Positions 7,174-20,700 of a stretch of 64,000 bases of DNA are shown here, piece after piece. The translations under genes were made by a program, and so were the position numbers. The notes under the pieces are model-generated. The model did no database searches, had not been told where the DNA came from, and saw only the letters and a list, made by a program, of their open reading frames with translations. Origin of the DNA: Acidobacteriota bacterium (GTDB lineage Bacteria; Acidobacteriota; Blastocatellia; Pyrinomonadales; Pyrinomonadaceae). Within the stretch, counting starts at the first letter, position 1. The number at the start of each line of letters is the position of its first letter. The stretch lies in NCBI GenBank assembly GCA_003697135.1, contig RFGC01000018.1, positions 124,001 to 188,000 of the forward strand, read 5' to 3'.

Positions 7174-8160
7174 ATGGCGAAGAATGATGTCAGCACTTTA
7201 AGGATTGCGCCGAAGATTTGGCGCGATGGAGAGTTGATAGATTGGAACGATGCACGCATTCATGTAATGACTCATGCTCTTCACTATGGTTCAAGCGTTT
7301 TTGAAGGCATTCGTTGTTATCCGACAAAACGCGGTCCTGCTATTTTCAGGTTAAGGGAGCATATTCAAAGGCTTTTGAATTCAGCCAAGATTTATCGAAT
7401 GGAAGTTAATTACACTTGCGAAGACTTATGCCAAGCGTCTGTTCAAGTTGTTAAGGAAAGCGGTTTAGAACAATGCTACATTCGTCCTATAATGTTTCGT
7501 GGTTTGGACGAAGAGAAGCCTACGTTTGGTGTTAATCCATTTCCGAATCCAATTCAATGCTTCATTGCGGCGTGGGATTGGGGCAAATACTTGGGAGACG
7601 AGGCGGTCGAAAATGGCGTTGACGTTTGCATTTCGAGCTGGACTAGAATAACCTCAAATTCGCTTCCAGCGATGGCAAAAGCGGCCGCTAACTACATGAA
7701 CTCTCAACTTATAAAAATGGAAGCAATAGTGAACGGATTTGCTGAAGGTATTGCGCTTGATGAGCGTGGTTATGTTTCGGAAGGATCGGGCGAGAATCTT
7801 TTTGTTGTGAAAGATGGCGAAATCTATACACCGCCCCTTGGTTCATCTATTTTGCCCGGAATTACGCGTGATTCTGTTATCAAGATAGCCAAAGAACTTG
7901 GAATTACGGTGCATGAAACATCAATTCAAAGAGCGGCGCTCTATGTAGCCGATGAGGTTTTCTTCACCGGCACGGCCGCAGAGATAACGCCTATCCGTTC
8001 AATTGACAGAATAAAGATCGGCTTAGGAAAGCGCGGCGAGATTACAAAGAAACTTCAAGAAGTTTTCTTTGAGATAGTTCACGGAAAAAGACCAGCTCCG
8101 AATAACGAAAAATGGCTGACTTACGTTAATGAGACTCATGCCCAAACGGCAAATCTTTGA
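7174..8160 (+). CDS. ilvE: branched-chain amino acid aminotransferase
   Basis: A 328-residue class IV PLP aminotransferase. It interconverts Val, Leu and Ile with their 2-oxo acids, using glutamate/2-oxoglutarate, in the cytosol. Signature parts are VMTHALHYGSSVFEGIR near the N terminus, the PLP lysine K169 in PAMAKAAANY, and EGSGENLF with LPGITRDS downstream. Length fits the family (about 300-330). The start has an AGGAGAG site 6 nt before the ATG. It stands alone; no ilv/leu neighbours are present. Some class IV members are D-amino acid aminotransferases or ADC lyases, but the EGIR and K-AANY motifs favour IlvE. Confidence 0.92.
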   Translation: MAKNDVSTLRIAPKIWRDGELIDWNDARIHVMTHALHYGSSVFEGIRCYPTKRGPAIFRLREHIQRLLNSAKIYRMEVNYTCEDLCQASVQVVKESGLEQCYIRPIMFRGLDEEKPTFGVNPFPNPIQCFIAAWDWGKYLGDEAVENGVDVCISSWTRITSNSLPAMAKAAANYMNSQLIKMEAIVNGFAEGIALDERGYVSEGSGENLFVVKDGEIYTPPLGSSILPGITRDSVIKIAKELGITVHETSIQRAALYVADEVFFTGTAAEITPIRSIDRIKIGLGKRGEITKKLQEVFFEIVHGKRPAPNNEKWLTYVNETHAQTANL

Positions 8161-8214
8161 GAGAATCTCAAAAACATCAACTCAAAAACAGTTTGCTGGG
8201 ATTGAACTTCAACT

Positions 8215-9777
8215 TTAGTAATTATCTTCTTCAAAGTCTTCAGGTTCTTCAGGAAACCAACCTTCTTTTATGATAGGTTCGTAAGTTTCGTTGGAGAATC
8301 TATAAACAATAAAGCTAGTAAAGGGTTCTGGGACGTATCTTCGTCCTACCTTCACACTTCTTTTGCCCGAGAAAATGACTTTTATGTCGTAGTATTCAGA
8401 GCCATTATTTGGTAGATACTCAATCTTAAAGTCAAACTCAACGTAGCCATCTTGATCGGGAGAATAATACCCTGATGTGTCTGAAAAGGGTATAGGAATT
8501 TGATGCTCCGTGATTACACCATCTTTGTGCCAGAGGTAACTGTAAGAGAATTCTGTTATACCTTGCCCCGTAAAACCTCTTTCAAGTAAAAGCGCATGCT
8601 TTTGAGGACCTATTTTTACCAGACTCATTTGAGGAGGGGAACCAAAACTACCTTGTGCACCGATATTGCGATTAAATAATTCAAATCTCCAGGTTCCGTT
8701 TTTCTGAATAAATACGGCTATACTTATCGGCACGCCGCAGGCATGACAGCTGCCGAATATCTCATCATCACCAAGGCTCTCTTTGTTCAACATGTATGTT
8801 CCTTCATCAACGGAACCAGCAACAACTACAAACTTAGAAAGACCATTTTCTTGAAAAGCTTGACTGTGTATTGCTTCTGCGTAATATACAGTCAGTTGTT
8901 TTTCTGAATTTTCGTTGTTATTGTCCCGTATAGTTTCCGCAGATTCTTCTAGTGACGAGGTTTCTTCGGTGTTTTGCATGTTGTCACCATCAGGGTGATT
9001 CTGTGCATTCTCTGTAACTTCTTTCACGTTATGACAACCGAATACATAAAAGAAATCATAATGAATGTTTTGCCAGATGGACCGCACTTTGCCCTTTTTG
9101 GTAACTTCTTCGATATTTCCAAAAAGCAGAAACATTGCGCGTTCAACGTTCATTTCATCGGGCTTGACTTTGTATGTTTGTCCATCTATTTCCACAGTGC
9201 TGCTAACTAGATATTCCTTTGCCTGTCCTTCAGAGTCTAGAAAGAAGGCAAATCGTCCAAATCCATTTACCTTTTTCTTCTGTCTTAGCTCATTTTCTTG
9301 TTCTGCAGAGACGAAAATAGCCCTTTTATCTCCTGAGTCGAAGAGAAGTTCGATAGAGTTTGTCTTTGAACTGTAAGAACCTACGGTAGCTGTGAAGGGA
9401 AAGTCAAGCTCAATGTTTGAAAGTATCTCGTTTATTTCCTTTCCGGTTGATCTTATTTCTTCGCAGTTTTTCCCGAACAGCCATTTTTTGTATAAAGTTT
9501 CAAGGCGTTTTCTTGTTTGTTCGATTTCCTCTTGTGTCTTGAGTATTCTTGTTTTTTCATCAACATTTTCTTTGGAAGATTCCTGACTAAAAACACCTCC
9601 GGTGTCTTTAAGTGATGTTTGATCAGTGGTCAGACAGGAAGTTGTCGGAAGTGTCAGAAAGATCACCACAAAAGTAGCCCATAGGATTTGGGGAGACAAA
9701 TACGCCTTTAGTTCAGTTGCTATCTTTGGGTTTTTCTTAATGCTTATTTTATGTTTCTTTCGTTTGTAAAGTATCAT
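8215..9777 (-). CDS. hypothetical lipoprotein
   Basis: A 520-residue protein that I do not recognise. It has a long basic N-terminal extension (MILYKRKKHKISIKK), then a hydrophobic segment ending PTTSC, a plausible lipobox, giving an unusually long lipoprotein signal of about 48 residues. The mature part starts with a charged helical stretch rich in E/K (TRILKTQEEIEQTRKRLETLYKKW) and then mixed strands, with a low-complexity E/S/N segment around residues 265-290. The ATG at 9777 has a GGGAGA site 6 nt upstream and is preferred over an in-frame TTG at 9795. It has its own promoter at 9822-9850. Function unknown. Confidence 0.7.
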   Translation of the reverse strand: MILYKRKKHKISIKKNPKIATELKAYLSPQILWATFVVIFLTLPTTSCLTTDQTSLKDTGGVFSQESSKENVDEKTRILKTQEEIEQTRKRLETLYKKWLFGKNCEEIRSTGKEINEILSNIELDFPFTATVGSYSSKTNSIELLFDSGDKRAIFVSAEQENELRQKKKVNGFGRFAFFLDSEGQAKEYLVSSTVEIDGQTYKVKPDEMNVERAMFLLFGNIEEVTKKGKVRSIWQNIHYDFFYVFGCHNVKEVTENAQNHPDGDNMQNTEETSSLEESAETIRDNNNENSEKQLTVYYAEAIHSQAFQENGLSKFVVVAGSVDEGTYMLNKESLGDDEIFGSCHACGVPISIAVFIQKNGTWRFELFNRNIGAQGSFGSPPQMSLVKIGPQKHALLLERGFTGQGITEFSYSYLWHKDGVITEHQIPIPFSDTSGYYSPDQDGYVEFDFKIEYLPNNGSEYYDIKVIFSGKRSVKVGRRYVPEPFTSFIVYRFSNETYEPIIKEGWFPEEPEDFEEDNY

Positions 9778-9821
9778 AGACGATCTCCCTAACAAATTCG
9801 TCGGCAGTAAGTTTTAGCGGA

Positions 9822-9850
9822 ATGATAGCAACCCTAGAAAGCTTTTTCAA
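9822..9850 (-). promoter_or_regulatory. promoter of the hypothetical lipoprotein gene
   Basis: On the minus strand: -35 TTGAAA (9850-9845), exactly 17 bp spacer, -10 TATCAT (9827-9822) preceded by TGC (extended -10). The start would be about 38 nt before the ATG. Confidence 0.6.
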
Positions 9851-9980
9851 GTGCTTTGTTAATGAATAAGATAGCACTACCGCAAAAATTGCTAAGTGGT
9901 TTCATTAAGTTTTTCGGGTGTAACTTTTGAGTTAAAACTTGCAAAGATTGAAGAGAATAAGTGACTCTTAAGGCTACTGT

Positions 9981-13236
<3,256 letters not shown>

Positions 13237-13386
13237 TTCTCTAGCAAAAAATACTCCATTAGAATAACAAGAAATTTCGAGAAAGAAAAGATTGCTAGGC
13301 TCACCGGGTCTTGCCACAACAATTAGGTTTCTTCCAAAAATCTCCAAACTCTTGAATTAGAGCCTGCCTTCCGATAAACTTCTACT

Positions 13387-14259
13387 GTGCTTGAAAAGGA
13401 TATTTCAAAAGCTTCTGAAACAAATATAACTAGTCGAGAAAATTTCGGGAATCTCTCGAACATAGAAAACCAAAATGTTGAGGAGTTTAGACAAGCCCAA
13501 GTTTTTGGTAACTCTTCTAATCCATCTTGGCACATACTAACGGCAATCTTAGTCTGGTTGATTAGTGTTCTTTCGGTAATTTTTACTCAGGCGCTCTCTA
13601 CGGTTTTCTACGCTCAATACAAAAATCTGAGGTTTACGAATCCGCAGGAGTTTTCGGAAATTATACAAAAGGATCAAACCGCTTTAGTAATCAACTTGAT
13701 TGCCGTTATTCCTGCTCATATCTTGACATTGCTTTTTGCGTGGCTTGTAGTAACTGGTTTCAAACAGCGTCCGTTTTTTCAAACTTTGAGTTGGCAATGG
13801 AAAAAAATACATCTTTCGCAAGTTTTTTCGATCGTTTTGGTTTTCAATGCGCTGGCTTTTGCGTTGTTTCTTCTGGTGCCAGAGAATAAAGAAAATGACT
13901 TTCAAAAGATAATTACTAGTTCTGAAACGGCACTTTATCTCACTGCCTTAATAGCGATTACAACGGCTCCGCTGGTTGAAGAGATAGTTTATCGAGGCGT
14001 CCTTTATTCAAGTTTTGAACAAAAATTGGGGAAAATCCAAGCTGTTTTCATAGTCTCTTTACTTTTTGGCCTAGTGCATGTGCCGCAGTATTATCCTAGC
14101 TATGTAACGATTGTTTTGATATTCGCCTTAAGTTTTTTCCTTGCGGTTGTTCGGGCTTATACTGGCAATCTATTTTTATGCGTGATTATCCATACTTTGC
14201 ATAACTTCATTCAAGCTGGTTCTCTGGTAGTTCAACATCATCTCAAAGGAGTTAACTAA
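13387..14259 (+). CDS. CPBP family intramembrane metalloprotease
   Basis: A 290-residue polytopic membrane protein with about six to seven hydrophobic segments after a polar N terminus of roughly 50 residues. The CPBP/CAAX-protease (Abi) motifs are all visible: EEIVYRG (the glutamate pair and Arg), FGLVHVPQ (the FxxxH motif), and HTLHNF near the C terminus. These residues form the active site of Rce1-type glutamic endopeptidases in the membrane. The substrate is unknown. The start is a GTG at 13387, and the gene is divergent from kdsB with a short spacer. No bacteriocin genes are nearby, so it is probably a general housekeeping member. Confidence 0.85.
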   Translation: MLEKDISKASETNITSRENFGNLSNIENQNVEEFRQAQVFGNSSNPSWHILTAILVWLISVLSVIFTQALSTVFYAQYKNLRFTNPQEFSEIIQKDQTALVINLIAVIPAHILTLLFAWLVVTGFKQRPFFQTLSWQWKKIHLSQVFSIVLVFNALAFALFLLVPENKENDFQKIITSSETALYLTALIAITTAPLVEEIVYRGVLYSSFEQKLGKIQAVFIVSLLFGLVHVPQYYPSYVTIVLIFALSFFLAVVRAYTGNLFLCVIIHTLHNFIQAGSLVVQHHLKGVN

Positions 14260-14356
14260 CCAGCAAATACCAAGAATTTGCAACAATTCGGAAACTTTTG
14301 TCTTTAAGTTGAGTATAAAAATATCAAATTTTATGATAAAGTAACAGTAACTTTTC

Positions 14357-14386
14357 TTGACAAAGCGAAAGCGGCTTTTTTATACT
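14357..14386 (+). promoter_or_regulatory. promoter of groESL
   Basis: A near-consensus sigma70 promoter: TTGACA (14357-14362), 18 bp, TATACT (14381-14386). A leader of about 35 nt ends in an AGGAGG site before groES. No CIRCE inverted repeat (TTAGCACTC-N9-GAGTGCTAA) is present, so HrcA control is not supported by the sequence. Confidence 0.7.
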
Positions 14387-14428
14387 TAAAAACGGAAACC
14401 AAAAAATTTCGTTAAATTAGGAGGTTTT

Positions 14429-14746
14429 ATGTCAACGAAGATTAGACCTTTGCATGATAGAGTTTTGATTGAAAGAATTGAAGAGACTGAAAAAACCGTT
14501 GGTGGTATCATTATTCCCGACACAGCAAAAGAAAAGCCACAGCAAGGAAAGGTTATTGCTGTTGGTGATGGTAAAGTTTTAGAAGACGGAACCCGAAGAC
14601 CTTTAGATGTGAAGGTTGGTGATCATGTTTTATTCGGTAAATACAGTGGTTCCGAAATCAAAATTGATGATAAGGAATATCTCATAATGCGTGAAGATGA
14701 GATTTATGGAATTCTCGAAACACAAGCAGAATCTGCTACCAAATAA
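14429..14746 (+). CDS. groES: co-chaperonin GroES
   Basis: A 105-residue co-chaperonin that caps the GroEL ring. It shows [27 protein letters not shown], where the mobile loop around residues 17-32 contains the GGIII/IPD motif, and the C-terminal [13 protein letters not shown]-like end (here [17 protein letters not shown]). An AGGAGG site lies 7 nt before the ATG. It is slightly longer than the usual 95-97 residues because of a C-terminal ETQAESATK tail. It precedes groEL by 24 nt in a standard groESL operon. Confidence 0.97.
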   Translation: MSTKIRPLHDRVLIERIEETEKTVGGIIIPDTAKEKPQQGKVIAVGDGKVLEDGTRRPLDVKVGDHVLFGKYSGSEIKIDDKEYLIMREDEIYGILETQAESATK

Positions 14747-14764
14747 TCGAGAAAGGAGGTGTAA

Positions 14765-16396
<1,632 letters not shown>

Positions 16397-16437
16397 TTTA
16401 GCTTTTGCTAAATCTTTTGGATTCGAGAAAATCTGAT

Positions 16438-16485
16438 AGGGCTATCAGGTCAAGTTTGAGATTGACTTGGTAGCCCTGAATTTTT
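16438..16485 (+). terminator. groESL terminator
   Basis: A 16-bp RNA stem (16438-16453 with 16462-16477, two G-U pairs), an 8-nt loop, then GAA and TTTTT at 16481-16485. A strong intrinsic terminator placed 41 nt after the groEL stop. Confidence 0.85.
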
Positions 16486-16536
16486 GGTGCTTTATTAAAT
16501 CTTGACCATAGCGACTTGTGAGGGTATCCTAAACTT

Positions 16537-17361
16537 ATGATTGTAACTGGGGAACTCCTAGAAGCTCTGGAACAACTCGATCCTGCCGCTAGAAATGCCT
16601 TTATAAAGATAGTGAAAAATTTGGAGAAGGCGATAGGAGAAACTGTAAGAAAGGAAGATTTCAATGAGCTTGGCAAAAAGGTAGCCGATTTGGCAGAGGC
16701 TCAAAAGGAGACAGAGAAGAGTTTGAAGGAGCTAGCCGAGGCTCAAAAGAGAACAGAGCAGAGAATAGAAGAGCTAGTGGAGGTGCAGAAGAAATCTGAG
16801 CAAAGAGTTGACAAACTCGAACAAGCGGTTCAGGAACTTGTAGAAGCGCAGAAGAGGACAGAGCAGAGAGTAGAAGAGCTAGCAGAGGCGCAGAAGAAGA
16901 CGGAAGAAGAGATACAGAAGCTTACAATGAAGCTTGATAATTTGATAGAGGATCATAAGAGAACCAGAGAGCAGATAGGTTCTTTGTCACATGCATTTGG
17001 GTATTATCTTGAAAACGAAGCTTACAAACATTTGCCTAGACTGCTTCAGAGCAAATACTCTTTGGTGGTTGAAGGAGACTTGATAAGGACTTATTTGGAA
17101 ACTAGGCCGAATGCATACGAAGAGGTGACCATATATGGTTATGGCAGGAAAGATGGTGAAAGGTATTTGATTTTGGGTGAGTGCAAATCGCAGTTGAAGA
17201 AGGGTGACATAGATAAATTTCTCAAAAAGGTTGAGAGATTGAAGAGATTTTACGATGGCAAGCCTTTTGTTATTTTTGTCACGCATCAACCAACTTTTGA
17301 AGCATTGAAATATATTCAAAAACTCGAACTCCCACTGTTCTACAGTTATCAATTTTCTTGA
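16537..17361 (+). CDS. coiled-coil protein with PD-(D/E)XK nuclease-like C-terminal domain (DUF3782-like)
   Basis: A 274-residue protein. Residues 1-50 are helical; residues 52-128 contain five near-copies of a 14-residue (two-heptad) unit of the form LAEAQKRTEQRVEE, with one 7-residue insert (LEQAVQE), a strong coiled coil. Residues 145-274 form a compact domain with YEEVTIYGYGRK and LILGECKSQ, where E196 and E215-x-K217 sit as in PD-(D/E)XK nucleases. It resembles the DUF3782 type found scattered in thermophiles and often carried as multiple copies. The unit repeats are also visible in the DNA, suggesting recent internal duplication. It is an isolated gene between two terminated units, possibly acquired by transfer. 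Nuclease activity is inferred only. Confidence 0.7.
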   Translation: MIVTGELLEALEQLDPAARNAFIKIVKNLEKAIGETVRKEDFNELGKKVADLAEAQKETEKSLKELAEAQKRTEQRIEELVEVQKKSEQRVDKLEQAVQELVEAQKRTEQRVEELAEAQKKTEEEIQKLTMKLDNLIEDHKRTREQIGSLSHAFGYYLENEAYKHLPRLLQSKYSLVVEGDLIRTYLETRPNAYEEVTIYGYGRKDGERYLILGECKSQLKKGDIDKFLKKVERLKRFYDGKPFVIFVTHQPTFEALKYIQKLELPLFYSYQFS

Positions 17362-17366
17362 AACTT

Positions 17367-19202
17367 CTAGTTTTCTTGGTTTTGAGATTTGAGTTTTGTT
17401 CGGTAGAGTAAGAAACGCCCATGAATTTCTGGCTTGCTTCTTTCGTAGAATTTATCAAGATTTGAGAAGTCAAAGTCCCAATCTGCCGGAACAATTATGT
17501 AAGATATTACTGTCTCAGGAGATTTCCGTGGATCGAAATTTTTTACATATTCTTCAAAAGCTATTGCTTCATTTATAACTTCTTCGTAAGTTATTGGCTC
17601 TGCTTTCGGGTTTAGTTTAGTCCATCTAGACCAGCCGAAGATAGCGATGATTGAGAAGACCTTTTGTCTTTCCATCAGGTTAAACATTTGTTCTGCATTT
17701 CTAAAGCCCGAAAAGTAAAGGTGTTGGTAAAGTCTTTCTTTGTTCTCTTGCCATGTTAAATCTGGAAAAACATGCATGTGTAGTGTCCACAGAAGCGGGT
17801 ATGATGTTAAAGTTGGTAAGTCGTCTCCTTGTTCTACATTGGGAACAAAGACAACTCCTAATTTTTGCTCTGTTCTGGCTAGTTCTGTCAATCTCTTGGC
17901 TACTGGAACTGATTCATCTCTTAAGACATTGACTGAATCGAAGGGATTTACGGTGTAATAACATTCTACAAAACCCCAAAAGACGGCTATTATGCAAATT
18001 TCAATCAAGAGACGTCTTGAGAAAGGACTTTGAAGCCTTTGCCAAACCGTCCAGAAGACCAAAACAATTGCCAGTGTTACTACATAGTTTCCTATGTAGA
18101 GTTGATAGTGGAAAGGTTGTAGAATTTTGCTGGTTATAATCTGCTGATTAAGCGTCACAATAGGAGTTAAAATCAACGACAAAGTGAAAAGCGTTTGACG
18201 AGATCGAATTTTGATTATTTTCAAAGCAAAAAGCCATACGACAATTATCAAAAGCAAATAGCAAATCAGTTCAGTGAGAGCTTTTGCATAAACTCCTTCG
18301 CTGAAGATCATTTTTAAGTATGGCTCTCTGGTTGAAGCTAATCCCGAAACCTGATCCGTTGAATGAGCACGATTCGCCAGCATAATGGCGTAGGGAATGA
18401 GAGAAATCAGACAGCCGAAAAGCAAAGCTAGAAGAGCATAAATATCTCTTTTCCAAAGCGGCTGTTCTAGGTTTTCATCTTGAGGACGAAAGATGAGCCA
18501 CAGTAGGGTTAAGCATATAAACAAAGCGAATAGTGCAGTCCAGATGTAGAAGTAGGAGAAAACACAGTAGGAAAAGCAGAAAGCGGAAAGTAGGCAGAAG
18601 AGAATTCGTCTTTTTTGATTGGTTTCTTCCAGCATTAACCACACGAAGTTAAGGGCTAGAAGGAAGGCGAGAAAAGCGAGTATTGGGACGTAGCGTCGGA
18701 AAATAGGATGGAAAGGGTGAGGATCACCTATTCCTAGTATTCCCAAGATCGCTCCCCAACTTGATATTATGGGACCAAAGCACATAACGAAAAGCGAGCC
18801 TGTAAAAGCGAAGAGAGAGTTTTTGGTTATTTGACCGATTAACCAGAATAAGCTTAATCCTATAAGAAACGCAGCTATAGCTCCTGAAAGCCAAAACGCA
18901 GTTGGAGCAGAAATGCCTAGTATTCTTGCAGGAATTGCGATAGTGTAAGGGGCGGCAAACTGTATTGAAAGAAATGATTCGTCCACATCATCTTCTCGGC
19001 CTGTGTAAGCATCGTTTCGGCGTGGTTTCCCGTCAATTAACGATCTCAAATAAGCGGCATACGCTACTTCATCTGGATCGTTGTAGGCATAATGACCTTG
19101 CCATTCGCTTCCGCGAATATACCAAAGCCTAAGCTGTGGATACATCGAAAAGAAAGTCAGGATCAAAGCAACTATCAGTCCGTAACGCCAATTTAGTTTC
19201 AT
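17367..19202 (-). CDS. polytopic membrane protein, probable GT-C-type glycosyltransferase
   Basis: A 611-residue protein with about 11-12 hydrophobic segments and a soluble C-terminal part of about 180 residues. After the first membrane segment there is an acidic loop with YNDPDEVAYAAYLRSLIDG, the placement and Asp-rich nature expected of the catalytic first extracytoplasmic loop of GT-C enzymes (ArnT/PMT/PglB-like). These transfer sugars from polyprenyl-phosphate donors in the inner membrane. It starts 6 nt after the glmM stop, so it is probably in the same transcript. Neither donor nor acceptor can be named. No glycan gene cluster surrounds it. The GT-C label is inferred from topology and the acidic loop. 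Confidence 0.6.
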   Translation of the reverse strand: MKLNWRYGLIVALILTFFSMYPQLRLWYIRGSEWQGHYAYNDPDEVAYAAYLRSLIDGKPRRNDAYTGREDDVDESFLSIQFAAPYTIAIPARILGISAPTAFWLSGAIAAFLIGLSLFWLIGQITKNSLFAFTGSLFVMCFGPIISSWGAILGILGIGDPHPFHPIFRRYVPILAFLAFLLALNFVWLMLEETNQKRRILFCLLSAFCFSYCVFSYFYIWTALFALFICLTLLWLIFRPQDENLEQPLWKRDIYALLALLFGCLISLIPYAIMLANRAHSTDQVSGLASTREPYLKMIFSEGVYAKALTELICYLLLIIVVWLFALKIIKIRSRQTLFTLSLILTPIVTLNQQIITSKILQPFHYQLYIGNYVVTLAIVLVFWTVWQRLQSPFSRRLLIEICIIAVFWGFVECYYTVNPFDSVNVLRDESVPVAKRLTELARTEQKLGVVFVPNVEQGDDLPTLTSYPLLWTLHMHVFPDLTWQENKERLYQHLYFSGFRNAEQMFNLMERQKVFSIIAIFGWSRWTKLNPKAEPITYEEVINEAIAFEEYVKNFDPRKSPETVISYIIVPADWDFDFSNLDKFYERSKPEIHGRFLLYRTKLKSQNQEN

Positions 19203-19208
19203 AGTCAG

Positions 19209-20555
19209 TTAGTTTAGAGAATTTTCGATTGTTCTAGCAAGAAATTCTGCTTGTGAACGTATGTTCTTTTCGTCTTCGCCTTCGATCATAATCCTAGCCA
19301 GATTTTCTGTGCCGGAGTAGCGAAGAAGAATTCTACCTTTTTCACCTACTTCTGCTTTGACCTTCTCTAGAGCTTTGCTTAATTCGGGAATATCTTCAAA
19401 GGGCACTTTTTCACGCACTTTGACATTGATTAAGACTTGCGGAAATCTCTTGAATCCTTCTGTTAAACTCGAAAGTTTCTTTCCGGTTTCGTAGATTGCT
19501 TGCAGAATAAATAGAGTTGTGAGCATACCGTCACCTGCGAGTGAACGGAAGGGAAAAATAATGTGCCCGGATTGTTCTCCTCCTAAGCGTGACTTTGTTC
19601 TCAGAAGCTCTTCCAAGACATATTTATCGCCGACAGCCGTTCTGATTAACTTGATTCCCATTTGAGCGAGCGCAATTTCCAATCCAATATTGCTCATTAC
19701 TGTTGCTACAACCGTTTCATTAGCGAGCATGTTTCGTTCTTTCATGAAGCGAGCCATAATGTAAAGGCTTGCATCTCCATCAATGACATTCCCTTTTTCG
19801 TCAATAAAAATGGCGCGGTCAGCATCGCCATCATAGGCTACGCCGAAATCTGCGTTCTCTTGCAAGACACAGTTTTTCAGGCTTTCAATGTGGAGTGAAC
19901 CGCAGTTAGCATTTATGTTCTTTCCGTTCGGTGAGTTGTTAATTACCATGACGTCCGCTCCAAGACTCGAAAAAAGCGAATACGCCATGTGCGATGAAGC
20001 ACCGTTTGCACAATCTACGATCATCTTAAAACCTTTCAAATTCAGTTTTTCAAAGCCTTGTAACAAATTGCCTAGATACGCTTTTTTGTATTCTTCAGCT
20101 TTCAGATTTTGCACAAAAGGAGTTTCTTTTTGGATTGTTGGTTTCCGAGATGCGAAAATATCGGCTTCTATTGCTCTTTCAGTTTCATCATCTATTTTTT
20201 CTCCCGTAGGTGAAAAAATTTTGATTCCGTTATCTTGAAAGGGATTATGCGATGCACTAATAACTACTCCTGCATCAAAACCGAATTTCCCAGCCAAAAA
20301 TGCAACTCCTGGAGTTGTTATTACGTCTGCTGATTCGCACGAAGCGCCAGCACTTAAAACTCCTTTATGAAAAGCCGCTTCTATCCATTCGCCTGATTCT
20401 CGTGTGTCTCTGCCGGTTATTATCTTTGCCGTTCTTTCCAATTTCTTCTCAAGTTGTTTTGCTAGTGAATATCCAATGACGGCTACGGTGTCGGCATCCA
20501 GAGGAAATTGACCTGCTTCAGCGCGAATTCCATCTGTCCCAAAAAGCTTCTTCAT
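19209..20555 (-). CDS. glmM: phosphoglucosamine mutase
   Basis: A 448-residue cytosolic enzyme converting glucosamine-6-P to glucosamine-1-P, for UDP-GlcNAc, peptidoglycan and LPS. It begins MKKLFGTDGIRAEAG. The active serine is in VISASHNP (about residue 100), followed by the metal-binding DGDADRA and the sugar-binding GEQSGH, with RYSGTENLARIM near the end. The motif after GTDGIR is A where most members have G. The start at 20555 is preferred: an upstream in-frame ATG at 20582 would overlap the predicted -10 box (TATCAT, 20576-20571). No Shine-Dalgarno sequence precedes the ATG. Confidence 0.95.
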   Translation of the reverse strand: MKKLFGTDGIRAEAGQFPLDADTVAVIGYSLAKQLEKKLERTAKIITGRDTRESGEWIEAAFHKGVLSAGASCESADVITTPGVAFLAGKFGFDAGVVISASHNPFQDNGIKIFSPTGEKIDDETERAIEADIFASRKPTIQKETPFVQNLKAEEYKKAYLGNLLQGFEKLNLKGFKMIVDCANGASSHMAYSLFSSLGADVMVINNSPNGKNINANCGSLHIESLKNCVLQENADFGVAYDGDADRAIFIDEKGNVIDGDASLYIMARFMKERNMLANETVVATVMSNIGLEIALAQMGIKLIRTAVGDKYVLEELLRTKSRLGGEQSGHIIFPFRSLAGDGMLTTLFILQAIYETGKKLSSLTEGFKRFPQVLINVKVREKVPFEDIPELSKALEKVKAEVGEKGRILLRYSGTENLARIMIEGEDEKNIRSQAEFLARTIENSLN

Positions 20556-20570
20556 AATAAGCAATTGCCA

Positions 20571-20579
20571 ATGATAGCA
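20571..20579 (-). promoter_or_regulatory. extended -10 box upstream of glmM
   Basis: On the minus strand, TGC followed by TATCAT (20576-20571), an extended -10 without a good -35 box. The ATG of glmM follows 15 nt after it, which leaves a leader of only about 9 nt without a ribosome-binding site. Confidence 0.5.
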
Positions 20580-20681
20580 CATCTTTTATTTCAGAGCGAA
20601 AATCCTACGCGATTGCTTCCTTCGTTGAGTCAGACAATCATCAAAAAATGCGCCAAGTTTTCTTGATTTGCTTGTGCAATT

Positions 20682-20687
20682 TATCAT
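20682..20687 (+). promoter_or_regulatory. -10 box upstream of the aldehyde dehydrogenase gene
   Basis: TATCAT at 20682-20687 ends 13 nt before the ATG at 20701. There is no Shine-Dalgarno sequence between them. The -35 is poor, so this rests on the -10 and the shared layout seen at several other genes in this window. Confidence 0.4.
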
Positions 20688-20700
20688 AAAGTTATAACAA

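Noticed and set aside
13237-13347. A longer kdsB starting at 13347
   Set aside because: The additional 37 residues do not resemble KdsB N termini and bring the protein above family length; the GTG at 13236 immediately precedes the conserved nucleotide-binding motif.
14260-14428. CIRCE (HrcA operator) before groESL
   Set aside because: I looked for TTAGCACTC-N9-GAGTGCTAA and did not see it; only a strong sigma70-type promoter is present.
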